Below are positions 14,101 to 29,100 of a stretch of DNA of 64,000 nt, one piece after another. The position numbers and the translations under genes were made by a program. This DNA comes from Gymnorhina tibicen. Taxonomy: Eukaryota; Chordata; Aves; Passeriformes; Artamidae. Under the pieces are notes generated by a model, which was given only the letters and a program-made list of their open reading frames with translations, was not told the origin of the DNA and ran no database searches. The stretch covers positions 370,613 through 434,612 of the forward strand of contig VXAZ01007529.1 of NCBI GenBank assembly GCA_013399875.1. The letters run 5' to 3'. How positions within the stretch are numbered: position 1 is the stretch's first letter; each line of letters opens with the position of its first letter.

Positions 14101-17100
14101 ACACAGGACATAGACACATCCTTTCTTTGACACATCCCAAGAACTCTTCTTTAGTTCCTCTGAATAGGAGTCAAGGCTCTGCAAACACCTGTGACCACGC
14201 ATACCAACATCTACTGCAGCTGCTGCTGGATTCAGTAGTGAATGAAAAGAAGGTGAAAAAAAATGTGTTCTTCAAGGGCAGAGGAAGATGTAAGTCAAGA
14301 AAAAGTATTTTTACAAGTTTTTATATATTTACATCCAGAACTTGGCATGTTCTCTCATTTACATTGGGATAAAACCAGTCTTACTTTATTATCCCACAGG
14401 AATTATCCATGATTTATGCTGGCATGGCACAAGAGGAGAATTGACACCAGAGCCTTGCCCTGTCTCAGTAGCTAATTCACATCTGCCTCACATATATCCA
14501 GACAAAGCTAAGGACTAATCCTTTCCAAAGCGTGCTTATGGATACTGCAGAATGTCACAAAAGAAGTGCGCCCCTGGCATTGTGTGAGCTTTATTTCCAC
14601 ATTAGGGAAATGCCCCTTTGTATACACATATTCCACAGAGACAGGGGTTATTCCCAAACCAAAAGGCAAATGGCTTTGATAAACAATGTGTACTGCTCCT
14701 ATCAGGAGCAGCACCCAAGGCTTTTGTTCTGTGTGTTGATACAGCATAAAGCAAAATTTTGCACCTTTCATTTTGGAAGACTTTCAAAAGGCTCGTTAAA
14801 TGGCCACCTACCAAATACTGAGTTCTCTTGAACAAGAATCATGCCTTTAAGGAAAGATTTGGCCAAATCACCCATAACTCCTTCAGAAGCTGGACAAGAG
14901 CTGCTCTTCCAGCAGATTATCAGAAACAGCATTAAAAAACTACAACAGCAGCAACAACAACCACCTGCAGAAAGTGTATTCCCTCTCAGAATTAGAAGTG
15001 TTGAGAAGGCCACAGCAAAAATGTTTACTCAGTACCCTCTGCTTCACCCATACAACACTTAAACCAGACAGCTGCAATGCACTTTGGTCTGTCTGGTTGT
15101 AAAACCAACATCAAAAAGAATAACTGATTATTAAACCCTCTGCTTGCACGTTGGTCACAGTGGTCCCGTGCCAAGTTGTGCAATTTATAAATAGACTAAG
15201 GTTTGAGGAAGGGAGGAGAAAGAGAGAAGGAAAAAAACCCTTCAGTTTTGACTCTGTGAAAACAAGTGTGGGTACCTGGAATGTGAATAAAGCGTGTGGT
15301 GCATGACACACGCTGGAAAGAACTCTGGAGACGTTCAGGAACAAAGCTAAAAAAGTGAGGAAAAGGTGCTGTGAACACTGAGTCACCTAACCGGGAAATC
15401 TGTGCAGAACTCTTCAGTTTTTAAATTTCCATACCCCTCTCTAGGCCAGCTGTCACTTCATGTTTCCCAATTCATTGCACCACCCCTTTGGTGGAGTCGT
15501 TTAGATGCAATAGTTTCTATGCAAAATGAAACTGATTTACAGCTGCCTCTCTTGGGTAGGTTTCCGCTGCGCAAAAGGTCAAACAAGTCACGTGCATTAC
15601 TAATGCCTTCAAAATAAACTTATTTGCACAGTTTGGGGGTGAAATTCGGGTGTTTCTGCTGTTGGGGAGAAGGACAAGCAGTTTAGTTTCATGTCAGAAC
15701 ACCTCTACTGCCAAGGCCAATTTAGAACTTTCTTTCCCTATCCAGGTGCACATTCCCGCTCTGACCCACAGCAACACAATTTGTTCTTTCAGGGCTTTTG
15801 CAACCAGAAGGAAATCTGCCACTGAATTGTAGGTAGAACAGTGACTACTCTTAGAAAGTGAGAGGCAGTTTCTAGCACATGGTAAGTTTAGAACACAGAT
15901 ATTTCCCTTGGTTCTGAGATAACAGTTACCAGCATTGGAAGTTTCCATCTCAAAACTGCAGACTTCTTTGAGAAAGACTGCTGGAGTGTAGGGAAAGCCC
16001 CAGTCACTACAAGATGATTAGGAACATTGCTGCACACCCCAAGATGTCACTCCAGGTAGAGCTGCCTATGTCCAAACTTCTCTGGATTTGCCATTCTTTC
16101 TTCACTCGAAAATTTTCTCAGGGCAGGATTCAAGCATTTATTACAACCATCTGGGACACCTGGGTGGAATTACTGCTCAGCAGCAGCACTGAGGCTGCTG
16201 TGCAGCCAGAGATCTTGGAGATTTCTACCATGGTAGTGCCTGACAGCACATATTCCATCCAGGCAGTCTCAAGAAGGAACATATCAGTGCTAAATCCAGA
16301 TACACAGAGAGTGCACCAAATGGAGCAATATGGAAGCCAAGAAAAGATCCTGGCAGAAGACAAGCCCCCTTGGAACAATGTGCCAAGAGACTGAAAAATT
16401 CTTTTTATTAAAATTTTAAGAGGGGGAAAAAATAACAACTACAGAACCTCAGATAAATTGCAATGCATCTGAGTTTGAGGTAGGAAAGAAAATGTCCTTT
16501 AGAAAGGCCAACTGGTTCTACATGCAGAAAACAAAGAAAGGAGCCTCTGTCCAAGGTAAAAGCACTTCTTTTTCCTTATACTGGACATAAAAATCAAGAA
16601 TGTCCAGTAGAGAGTGATTAAAAGTGTGGTTTTGAATAGAGTTGAGAACCTGATCCTTTTCCCCTGAAAACAGAATGAAGAAATGTGCCACCAGAGCCAT
16701 TTAATCAAGACCTTTTTGTTAAAGTTCTTGTTTGAAAACATCACTTAACAAATATTTGCTGTGTCCTCCGATGATACTTAAGTTTGGAGCCAAACTTACC
16801 TAAATTATAGATATATTTATCTTTCAAGGCACTGTGGAATTTTGTGATTACTTATAGGACTTAAAAAACCCCACTGTCAAAATATTGCAATTCCATAGAG
16901 AGCAGAAATTCTGAATTTTATTTAGAGGTAAAACTGTGTTTTTCCCTAGTCTTTTTGGCTCTTAAGAAAAAGTACTATTCAGCACAGTAACGGGGAGAAG
17001 CTGATACTTCTGTGTGAAGGGAGGGAATAGTCAAGTTCCCAAATTCTAGTAGATTCAAAAACGCAGAGGAAATATTATTACTATTATTAATAATTTGTGT

Positions 17101-20100
17101 ATAAACTGCAATTTAAAATATCAAAATGTCAAACCTTATCCTGCAAAGAAATAAAACTAGGACAAGCCACTCCCTGAGTCTCACAGATTCATGAACCTTA
17201 TGCTTCCATTCCAAGAAATTGTCAGAATACAGCTGAAAGTGCATAGTTTGTGGTGATGGATTATAAACTGAAAAAAGCCTTTGTTTACTGACTGCAGAGA
17301 AAGAACAATAGAAGCATAATAAGTAGACATGTAATGTGACTGAGACAGAAATTAAGGCTGACAACTGCCAAATGGATAAGCAAACAACACGCTGCTGGGC
17401 AGTCAGAAGTACTGTAATTGCATTCTCCTCTCTATTCTGGGACAATACAAAACTTCAGAACGGGTTTGAAAGGATTAAGTGCCTGATTACATTATGCTGT
17501 TGATGTTGCCTGTCGTGTTCTTAGCGTAAAAAAAGTTCTAAATGTTCCTGAAACTGCAGAAGCCGCAGCACACCTTGCTCAGGGGAGGCATTTCCAGCAG
17601 GAGTAACTCAGTGCTTGGCCTGTCACTTCCAAGAATTTGTGCATAAGACAACCCATGGACACTCTGCCTCTCCTCACCTTTCTTTAAGCTATTCTCTCTT
17701 TACTTAGCATTATCAAAAATGTGAGTAACCTTCCAAACCTGGAAAATTAAAAATCCGTGGCTACCTGAGATTAATTCAAAGATAATGGAAGTCAGTCAGA
17801 GCTTACCTGTGAGGAAGTTTCATTTTATAAACAACTCAGGGCACCAAGTGACACTTTATGTAAGAAGCAATTCATTCAGTTATACAGATAATATTTTCTC
17901 TATAATAAACACATAGAAATAAGGAGTAATCTCTAGAATCTGAATCAGCCTTTCTTTCAGACTGGAAAGGAGGTTACTTAGTCTTTTTCTTCCTATTTTT
18001 TTAATGCCTATTACAACTTGCTTTTCTGCCTTTTTGTACTTGAACAAATGTGAGGTCATTGACATCTCATTACTTCCCTAACCTCCAGTTTTCACAAGAT
18101 AATTTGCCTGATTCTTTTTCATCTAGTTTAACAAGAGTTTGAACCTCAAATACTGGCTTCTTTTCCTAAATATCTTTCATTTATAATAACTTTCATGAGA
18201 GTTCTCTTGCTTTTCAAGTTAATATAGCTAACCCTTATTGCAGAGCCTGAATTCATTTCATGTATTTATTTTACTAAGTAGGTCCTTGTTAGTGCTTGCA
18301 CCATGTTACTGCTGTCAGATAGACACCATCTGGTGGCTAATAAACAGATGTATCATTTCCAATTAAAAACAAGTATAAAACATTATCTTTTCGTCACCTT
18401 GGTGGAAGAGGATCAGGTCAGGGAATACTGAAGCAAACTAGATATCCATAAGTCCGCAGGCCCTGATGGGTTGCACCCACGAGCGCTGAAGGAGATGGCA
18501 GATGTCATTCCAAGTGAGTTCTTGACAATCTTTGATTGATGGTAGCAACTGGGAGAAGTGCCCAAAAGCTGGAGGAAAACAAATGTCACCCCCATTTTCA
18601 AGAAGGACAAGAAGAAGGACCTATGGAACTACAGGATAATCTACCTCACCCTCATTTGTGCCCATCACCTCTTGTCCTGTCACAAGGCACAGCCAAAAAG
18701 AGCTTGGCTCCATCCTTTTCTTACCCCTTGCTCAATACTGCATTAAAATGTTAATTATTCTGCTCTCTGTACTGACTGCAGAAGTTCAAAGATTTCCCAT
18801 ACTGAAAGCTTTCCTTAAGCTTGTGTTTTCTGGGGATAATTTTTATGTGGTGCCCAGGTCTTGATTTCTTCCCTTGCCATCCTGGTTTTGTCCACTGTTA
18901 GAGACAAGTTACTGGATCAGACAAAGCCATGGCCTGTCCTAATATAACTTATGTACAGACAGGATCCTCATACAAAGCATCTTAGTAGGGGGGAATACCT
19001 TTAAAACAGAAAGGGAGTGGTCTTGGCCCCTGGTCAGCACTCAGGAGCCAGAAAACCTCCTCTCAGCCCAGCAAGCCACAGCCAGAGATTAAGACATCAA
19101 GAGCAGTTCCACAAGAAAGATAAGCAGAACTGTAAGCACCCAAATGCAGCAGCTGTTTTCCACTCCCTCCAGTTCCTGGCCAATCACCCCTCTAGATGCC
19201 TACAAATACTCACATGCACATCAATATTTAAACGTGCACAACTTCTGTTTCCAAATGTGGCCTCTCACCTCCGTCTTTTGTTTCTCCAGTCTGAAAGAAC
19301 AAACTTTCATTTCCTATCAAAATACACTGATATCACCTCCAAAGATACCTTTTGAAAGGGACCTATCAGTCGTGTCCATTCATAAGTTTCTGGCTGTGAA
19401 ATTTAGGCACCATACAGACACTGTTTAACTTAGCCTGAGACAGTTCTTAGCTGAATTCTAGCTGCCTACAAAAATCCTGCTGAAGAAAACTGAATTCTAG
19501 CTGCCTACAAAATTCCACAGTCCAAGGGGGAGACCCCAGGAAGTTGTGCAGCAACCTCAGTCTTCAGAGCCTTGACTTTGAGAAGTCCTGATGCAGATAT
19601 GCACACCCTCTGCTGGATCCAGCTTTTGAAACTCCCACTGCAGGAGGGAGGAATCTGGGTGGTAATGAGGATCCTAGTGCTCAGACGGTGCTCTGAAGCC
19701 TGGGAATTATGTTTATCAGGAAGCAGGGATCTGTTTTTCCTCACCACTACAATCCAAGCCTATTGGTTTAAAATTCCATCTCTCATACAAGCAGCAATAA
19801 ATAAGACCAAGCTCTTGCTAAAAGAGACAGAGAAGCACTTCCTACAGGACTGGCAAAAACTCTGTGAAATGCAGAGCTATAAGTAAATCATCTCACGTCA
19901 GTCACAGGCCTACATCCAGCAGAATAATTCAACACAAATTCCTCAGTGATTTATGCACCACGAGCAAAACCCCTCTGCTTTGCAATAAACAATGGCTGGA
20001 GCACTTTGGGTAAGCCCTGTGATGAGAAGTTCCAGTGAGGGGAGGGAAAACTCCCTACAACTCAGCTGAAAAGTGCTGATCTAGCATCAAACTCCTAAAA

Positions 20101-23100
20101 TGCAGACCATTTTCATGCATGTACAACATGATAATAAAGGCCATTCATAAATAAACTGGGGTTGTGGGGGGTAATGAGATCATGGAAAGGGAAAAGAATT
20201 TTAATGATGGGGAAAGTGTTCATTTTTCACCAGCTCAGCCCCTGCTCCAGGGTCCCACCTGGTTCTGGCCCCCTCCAGGAAGCTCTCTGCTGTAAGACCT
20301 GGCACGAAGGACATCAAGGATGAGTGGATGCTGGCACAGCACTTCCCACTGCACCCAGAGAGCTTTAATGATGATGAACTGCAAGCTGGATGTACTGTGT
20401 TGGGAAGAAATCTTCATGTAGAGATTCTTGGAACTGTAAAAAGATGTTGGCCTCAAAGTGCAATAGGGTTACAGGAGAAGATATGCTCGGATTATTGCCT
20501 TGGGCATGTGTTTGGCAGAGCTTTGGAAAAGAGCTGGATGGACAAGTGCCAAAGACACTGGTAGAGCTCATGGGCATTTTTCAATAGTGCTATGTTTGCT
20601 CGATTACTGCACTTTCCCAGGCTTAAAGCTGTTTTCTCTTTTTCCTTGAACAGAATTCCTTGGAGACAGCCTCAGAATCTTTGTGAACATTGAAGATTTG
20701 CCTGCTGAAGACAGTCAGAGAAGAATTGCAGGCACACATGCATCAGGGAGTGTTGTTCAGTCCCTGTGAGATAACCAGATGCTACAGGGTTGTTTCTGCC
20801 AAAGTGGTTGCTTTCCGCACACACACATACACCAAAAAAAAAAAAAAAAAAGGTTATTTGGTGAGATTAATTCACAAAAATAACAGAGGAGGGACAGGGA
20901 AGATGAGGAATTAAAACATGCAGGACAATCTCCACTTTGAAGATCAATAACCCCAAAGTTAGGATAAGCAGTGACTGAACAACATTTCCTCTGGGACTGG
21001 GCATCACAGACTTTATTTTCAAGTCCTGAGAATTCTAGACATTCTAGTGGAGCAAAAATGAGATGAAGATGTGATTACAAATCACGGAGGCAAAAGAAGA
21101 AGTCATTTGTTCAGGCATTAGACAGGATAGAAGGGCTCAATTAGGGGCAAACTGTGCCACAAATTGATCTTAACTACAAAGAAAACACTTATCTCTAAAG
21201 ACAATAAAAACACCATTTTAGCAGAACTCCCCTGTCCTTATTTTATCTCTCTTTTAAAACTGCCCTAAATAGGGTAAGCAGATACATCCAGGTTTGGATT
21301 TTTTCTGGTGCAGATTGATGAAAGAAGCAAAAGGTCAAAAGGCAAACCAGTACTGAAAATTTGGGGGCCTGATTGCTTACACTGAGCACTGTCCTACACA
21401 GGCCCCAAGACACTCAAAGAAAAGGCAACAATATCCAGAGCTGAGACAGTCAAACTATGGATCAAGGGTCTGTCACTGCTTTAAAAACTGCCAGGAGAAG
21501 CAAGCTCCAGGTTTTAGGAACACAGCATTCATGGTAGGAACAGGGGGGGACTGGGGATGCTCAGTCAAGAGCAGGTTCAACATGGGTACACTACAATGAA
21601 AGGCCAGAATTCATTACACATCGAGGTGAAACAATTTTCCATACCAATGGAAAACACAGTTAAAGCTACGAAGGAGGGAGTATATATTAGCTAGACAGTT
21701 GGACTAACAGAAACTCCCGAGTTTTGATTTATGTTCTATTCACTATAAGTAATATTTTATTTAACATGCTTTCCTACCTGCTCCTGCAAAAAGAGTTATT
21801 GTATACATAGTCTCAATCTTTATGTGTCTTCCCAGTTTCAGGCTTTACAGCAAGAGGCATTTGGAGCTTTGAAAGTAATCGTGCTATAGATAATGTAGCC
21901 TGGTAGCTACTAAGAAGTTTGGTGAAGTTCTAGAAATGGGAAATAGAGATTAAAATATGAAAAACCATTAGAAGATGAGCTGGCACCTTACAGAAGCAGT
22001 AATATTAAAATACGCTCCACGACAATTAGAAAAGAGTCAATTCTACTTGATTTTCCTAGGATGAGGTAATCCTATATTAATAGATCAAGAGATAAAAAGA
22101 TGAGCTCTGCTCTACAAGGATGGTCCACTCCTGGAATTTCAGTTCCTACATGGTTCCCAGCTGCAGGTGGTGCTTCAAGATGTCCAGTAAGAGCAAAACA
22201 TGCCAGTTTTCCAGGAGTTAAAGTTTTGTCTCAGAAGGAAAACCAACTCTTTGTGACATCAGTAACCTTTGATTACTCCCTTCATCTGTCATTTAGAGTT
22301 CCTAAGTGATGAACTTTGCATTACAACCAAATAAATAAAATTTATAATAAATTTCTCCTGCACTTCTTACACTCGCTGTGTATTTTCTTCACTTCCTATA
22401 ACTCGCCAAAGGTGCACCGCTAAAAGACAAAAAACAATTACTGTAAGACAGTTCAAGGAATCTTGGGTCCAAAGAGGAGGAAACATTTCTTGAGAGTGGA
22501 GCAGTGTTGGAAGAGGTGAAGCTGTGTGATCTTCATCCCAGGAGATTTCAAAATTCATGAGCAATTTGAACTGGCTTTCAAACCAGCTCTGCTTTGAGCA
22601 GAGGGGAGGTCTAAGGACAACCTATTAATTCTAAAATTAATTGTTAAAACTTTGATTAACATTCAATAATACATATAAAAATATAAAACCTGCTTTCTTT
22701 GTGCAGGGTCATAGAACTCTGAGAGAGCATTCTCCCTGTCTCTGGATCAACAGTAGCATCACTGCAGAACTTGCTAAAAACTGAGTTTGAACTCATCTTC
22801 ATCTGAGAAAGGAAAATCATCAAAAACAGAAGAAAATCACTACACCACAGATGTTTTTATAGAACTTTTTATATTACAGTGCAAGGATTGAGAGGAACTA
22901 CTGTTGATAAGTGCATTCATACAAAAAAGTCACATTAGAGAAACTCCTCTCTAGTGAAAATCAGTACTTAAATTAGGATGACAGAAAAGGTGTGTTACAA
23001 CAGACAGACCTCCAGAGCTCTGCACATTCTAAAACTGCAGCTTTCATTCCCTACTTTTTAATATATCCCTCAGGCCATCCTGAGATGACTGAGATGAGGT

Positions 23101-26100
23101 AAACCATATTCAGTACTTTCAGCCTAACATATATGTTAGCAAATTTTTCATTATTTCTCTCTCAAATAAATGTGTATCATCCTCCTCTTGTGAGTTAAAA
23201 AGAAACAAAAAAACCCTGAAATTCGTATTTGGACACTCATGTGCTTTTGAAAATAACGCACTGCATTACGCAGACTGTGTTTCAAGCAATATGGTTTTTT
23301 ATATCTGGATGTGCACTGAGAGATGAGGTGTTACAACATCTTACAAATCAAACCTCAGTTTACACTGTACTATTTGCACAATCTGCATGATGTATTTCCC
23401 TTAAGTCTTTAACTGAAATTGCTCTGCTGTAGAATAGAAATATGTAACACCCCCTGTGTTCTTATTTGGTGAAACCTTCCTTACTCAGCTGCACTTCTTT
23501 TACAAAAAATATTTGGTTTTTCTTATAGCCCAAAGAGGTCCACAAAGCTAGAGAAGGATATTTTTACAGATTAAGAGAGAGAAGTGAATGGAATTGTTGG
23601 TGAATATTATAATGGTCCGTTATTTCCTTTTTTTATTAAGAACTTTAAAGTTTTCCAAGACTGACTGTACAGTTAAATTGCCTGAGGATTACAGACCTTA
23701 GAAGAGAAGCCCCAGTCTGTACCAAGAGCGAGCATAACAAATATGTGGTTCCTGTCTTTGGTGTACAATCAGCTGGGAACTGGAAACAACTGCATGGTCA
23801 GAAGGAAGTTGCTGAGGTACCAGGAATAATCTATAATAATTCTACAGTGCCACATCTAATCTTCCAGTGCAGGCACTTGAGTTAAAGAATGACTTCCAGT
23901 TTGCATTCCTACTGAGTAAGAGTGAAACAGGAATAGTTAAACGTATGTTGCAAGCTGTATTAAAAATTAGCAGTGTACTTTAAGAGAGTTAATGTGTTTG
24001 AAAACAGCAGGCAGGAGAGGCTTTGAGAATAAAGAAAGATAAATGCTGTTTCATCTGTCCATCAAAGCCTGAATTTAAACTTAAGTTACACCAGAAAAAC
24101 CATGAAACAAAGTTGAGTATAATCTAATCAATCTAAGAAAGGAGGGTCACGGTAAATTATCAAAAAGCATGAAGTGTGACTGATGTCTGCCAAGGGAATA
24201 TGTATCCACACCAAGGCTGAGCTCAGATAGCCCCATGGTACAAAAGTGAAGAAACCTACTTCACTGGCAGAAAGAGAGGGGTGGCCATTCTCCAGGTATA
24301 TCTACACTAAAGCTCTAACATTACCCAGGAAATAAAAACCACATTTATTTTAGTGGTAACAGTCAAACTTGCAGTCAAGCAAAATATGGAAGATAAAAGC
24401 AAGAAAAGCCATCTCTGAGAACAGACAATCAATTGCACATGTCTGGTCTTCTTTTTGTTTCTCACAGAAGTTTAAACCACAGGATTTCTATGAAATCATA
24501 TCAGCACAGTGAAACATAATAATGGAGACAGCAAAATACAAATGAAGATGGAGTGTAAGCAGATGTACCTCTATTTTTAACTCAGCTGAGCTGTCAGGTC
24601 TGCTAAAACTTGAGAATTCCTCTAGCCAGTCACAGTTTAATTTAACACATGTAGTATTTACTAACAACACAGCAGGTGCTGTAATCTCATTCTGAGTTTA
24701 CCTGTTCCATACAGGAGCTTGGCCCACAGTAGCTGCCATACAAAAAGTACATAAATTTTGCCTCAAAACCTTTGAGGCAAAAAAAAAGAGGAAATTTCAA
24801 AGCCTTGCAGAACCTCAGTAGGGTTTGTTGGTCTCACTTACACTTACCAGTTTGAAACATCTTGCTCCCAATAAGGAGCAATTCCTCTCACATTAAAAGT
24901 TAGTGCTTAACTCTTCGAAAAACTATGTGCAGCATTTCAGCTTTAACTCAAAATATAACAAAAATATTTTACAAAGCTTATTGATTATCCATATTACCAA
25001 CAGCAGCTCTTGCAGGTAATCACATAGGAGCAGATCACATAATAAAAAATAGCTGGAGTTTGATTATTCAAAAGATAAATGATAACAAATGCCATCTTTC
25101 TTATACATACAAATTATCCAGAAAGAGATATTTGTTGGGGTTTTTTCTATTTCTTAATATCCCAGTTCATTTCTTCCTAGATAGACATCTTACATAAGAA
25201 TTATTTCTAGTCAGCAGTATTCTCAAATATTTCTTTTCTCAGTATTTGTAGTGCAAACAAAATGCAACAAAAATTGTTTTGTTTTGGCTTTCTTTTAGGT
25301 ATTGTGGGAAATCCTTAAAAATAATTTGGTTTGTTTTGTCTTATTTTAAAGCCAGCTTCTATGTTTGTAAAGGAAAAATCCACAAATACACAAAAAAAAA
25401 ACCCCACTGGGAACACATATGGATGTGTTCAGATGAATAAAACTTGTAAAACCAGGAGTAAAAATATCAAATCAATTTCAAAACTGTCGAATACTTTCAC
25501 ACTGATTCATGATGTGAACACCAGCTTCTGATTATTCACCAGATTTTGTGACCATACCCTCCAACAAAAATTCACCGATGTAAATGGCAATTCCTCTCCT
25601 TTGAATAAATCAATACTTAAAAAAAACCCAAAAACTGAAGTATGACATTCTTCCAGGAATAAGCACTATACAAAAGCATACTTAGTAATTGCTGGGTGTA
25701 TTTTTGTTATAGTAAATGATCATCAGAGCCACAAAAAAGTGGTGAGGGCATTATTTTCAATGTTCTGATCAATCCAAGATTTCATTTGCTGAAGTGGAAA
25801 TGCATTAGTCTGCATCACCTCAGAACCCGGTCCCTTGGTGTTTTATACAGGTTCACATTACCTTATGAGATCAATAGGCTGAAACTTGTAAAACACTCTG
25901 TATCTTGCCCATTCTTGATACAGCAACTAAAGAAAGAAAAAAAACAAACTGAAAATTAACTTGAAACAAGTTATCCCTTCTGTTTCCACAAACATCTTCT
26001 AAGAGTTAAAAACATTTTCTCTACTCCTGGGGCTGCTATACCATAGTGGAGCCCATAGAAAAACTACTTTTGTTCCCATCTTGGGGACATCACAAAAGGC

Positions 26101-29100
26101 CACGTCTGCTGTTGGATATGCAAATTCACCCACAGCTTACAGAGAGCTCAAAGGAAAGCCCAGATCCTACAGAGACTTCTTGCAGTGGGAGGAATCCAGC
26201 TGGAACAGGGTCAGGGATAGAAGGAAACCTTGCAGGATCTGTGGTAGATTGACCACAATACACTCAACTGCAGCAGGCAAAGAATTTGGGATAATCTTCC
26301 TTATTCCCTCTTTCATTCCTGTGATTCCTGTGACACAACTTCACTGAACAGGATTGTCCTGGCTGCCATATTGATATTTTTATATGGATAAAAGTATATT
26401 GATATTTTTATATGGATTGTTGTTGCCTATTCAAAATCACCCCTTGCCATTACCCCACAGCATCACCTACAAAATGTTATTCATTTCCATAAATAATCAT
26501 ACTAAGAAATGCATTCACTCAAATATACAAAAGAAGAAAGTTAAAACTATTACGTTCTTAAAACTACCCAGAGGCTGCTTTGAACACAACTACAGAATGG
26601 AATTTAAAGAGCAAAAAGCTCTGTCTAAAATAGCATTCCATTTAGGAACAGGTACTTTCTGTAAATTTATGAGAATTTTCTAATCTGCTTCTAATAATAG
26701 GGATGCTGCTGTAGTATGTGACAACAGTGGAGTCACAGTGGATTTCCCAGGTAGGTTACAAAGCCCTCATGGATTTTTTAATGCAAACACAGGGTCAGCA
26801 AGGAAGGGTTACAAGTTGCCAGTGGGCCAGAAGCTTAAAGAAGACTAAACCAGTGCTTATACTCATGGTGAGTTATTACCATTCTGCTGTTCAATACCTT
26901 TCTTAAAAAGATACTTTTTTTAGAGCAGAAATCACACTGAAACTGGGAAATTCCTTTACTCTTAGGAAAGACTGAAACCCTCTCAGTCTGAGGGTTTCAT
27001 TGACTGAAGATTTCTAATTCTCATAGGAGGGGTCAAGGGTGTGGTGTCCCTGTGCATTTTCTCCAAGGAAATCCTGAAGAAGGTTGATAAGGATTAACTT
27101 TTTATGTTATAAACTGGTACATAAACCTTAATTACTTAACCCATAAGGGTACTTATGCCAATAGCACTCACTTTTGTACACAAATAGTACTCATTTTTGG
27201 GGCTTATACAAGAGAAAACTGATTTGGAAGATACAGATAAGTTAAAATGGGCAAAACAAAAAGGGGCAGAAGGAAACAAAAGCTCAAAAATGCCCTCCTT
27301 TCTTTTAAACCTGATCAGGGTTCTTCAGGAAATTAAACACTGAGACTATTAGATTCAGATAGAAAACAGATGATGTTATGCCTAGGAATACTACAGAAGA
27401 TTCGAGGCCTAGGCAGCAGGGACATATGTGAATAATCAATGAAGTATTTCTGGAAAGAAGCTTTTATGTTTTTAATACTTAACACTTCATAACTGAGCCT
27501 AATAGGCAGAATAAAAAGAGGGCAGCAAAAAATACAACTAGTAGGAGGAATATTTTTCCAGACACTGGTCCTTCTAGGCCCTCTTCCCCCCCACTCCACA
27601 GTACCCAATCTTCCTCCATTGACTAATGTTCATTTGGGTTTTTTTCTCTAAAATTTTTGCTTTCCAAGTCAGTAATCTGTGGAGCTGCCTCTCAGAGAAA
27701 ATTCTGCAAGTCCAGAGCAGACAAATCCTTCATGAACAAAAAGTTCAAAGTAACAGACACAAATAAAAAGCTTCCTTTATAGTTTGTTTTCTAACTTTGT
27801 TTTGCTTACCAAGGTTCATACTCTAAATTAAATTGTATGTGGCACAAGAAGACATCTAGTGGCTGAATGGCAACATTATTTACCAAAAACTACAAAGGTT
27901 ATGTTTTCAAATTTTACTAATTCAGCATTGGAGAAATCAGATTTATTTGTATGACCTCAGTTTCCATGAATTCAATCTTCATAAGTAAGTAAATATTGGA
28001 GGTGTCCAAACATTCCCTTTTTCTTCAGTCTTCCCTCCTCCCCTTTCTCTCCCTACTATTTTCCCTCTGCATTTCCTATCCTATTGTTTGCATATCAAGG
28101 AAAATAAAATGAGCAAATATTAGAGCACAATATGGAAATTATCTTAATAGATTACAGAAATTAAATGGTTTTTTCCCATTTCTAAAAGTAAGCATATATG
28201 TATATTAAACACAGTTTGACTTCACACTCTTTCTCTTGAGGATTGTTCTATTTTTGAATGTCTTTTGATAGCTAGAAACTTTATTTACAAAATAATTGGA
28301 AGCAGATTTTTAGAAATTGCATGCAATTTAATTGAATGCACAATCAAGTGAGAAGTACTGCTATGTTTTATTTTAGTAACCACTGCTCTCTAGTAGCATT
28401 TGGTTACAAAAATAAAATTATTATATGAGTTATTTAACAATTTCTGCTTCCTGACAGGTTGAAAATCTTGTCTATGTATGCAGAGGGAAACTGAAAGCCT
28501 TTCAAGATGTAAATATCAAATTAAATTTACTGACATGCTTCATAAGAAAATGTTATGAAAATCTTGCAAAAACATTTTTATGAGAAATAGAGAAAATATG
28601 TAATGTAAAAAATTTATGCATTTGTAAAAACATCTACTTGTTTGTACAATGGCTAATGCTTTACAATGACATTTAAAATATCATTTATTACATGAAATCT
28701 AATATGAAATAAATTTTGCAATGTATTTTACCTTTCTTTCATTCATGTCATCATTTTGGCCTTCATATTCACCCTGGAGAAAGAAAACAATTTAATAACT
28801 GATGTAAAAGCAGATAAAATTAAATAAAATTTTGGTCAGCTGTTCCTACACTGTTGATTTTACTTTTAGGTCGTGATTTGAAATGTACTTTATAGAAGAG
28901 CTTTCATATTGGAATTACACTTAGAAGAGATTTGCACTGTCACAGACAGCAAATATTAATGCCTATTAATTGATGTCTCCTGAGTGACACCAGCAGAGAA
29001 CTGGATATTTAATAGTGCATACGTACATCATGAAGTGGGTAGGCTGCATCATAAACATTGTTTGCTATTAATGTGCCAATGCCTAAAAGAAAAAGAAAAA

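Larger units (their letters stand above)
11326..25861 (-). other. ANO2 intron 9, about 14.5 kb
   Basis: This intron is mostly unique AT-rich sequence. Recognised content is a rearranged CR1 (18399-18745), a CA/poly-A run (20818-20851) and a short tandem duplication (19451-19512). In 11350-18390 and 20860-25860 I see no repeat or gene that I can name. Confidence 0.85.

Noticed and set aside
14841..15062. Plus-strand frame with a run of six Gln ([13 protein letters not shown])
   Set aside because: A CAA/CAG simple-sequence stretch; no domain, no splice or start support, inside intron 9.
20818..20851. CA run plus poly-A as a processed pseudogene tail
   Set aside because: No spliced coding sequence upstream and no target-site duplication seen.
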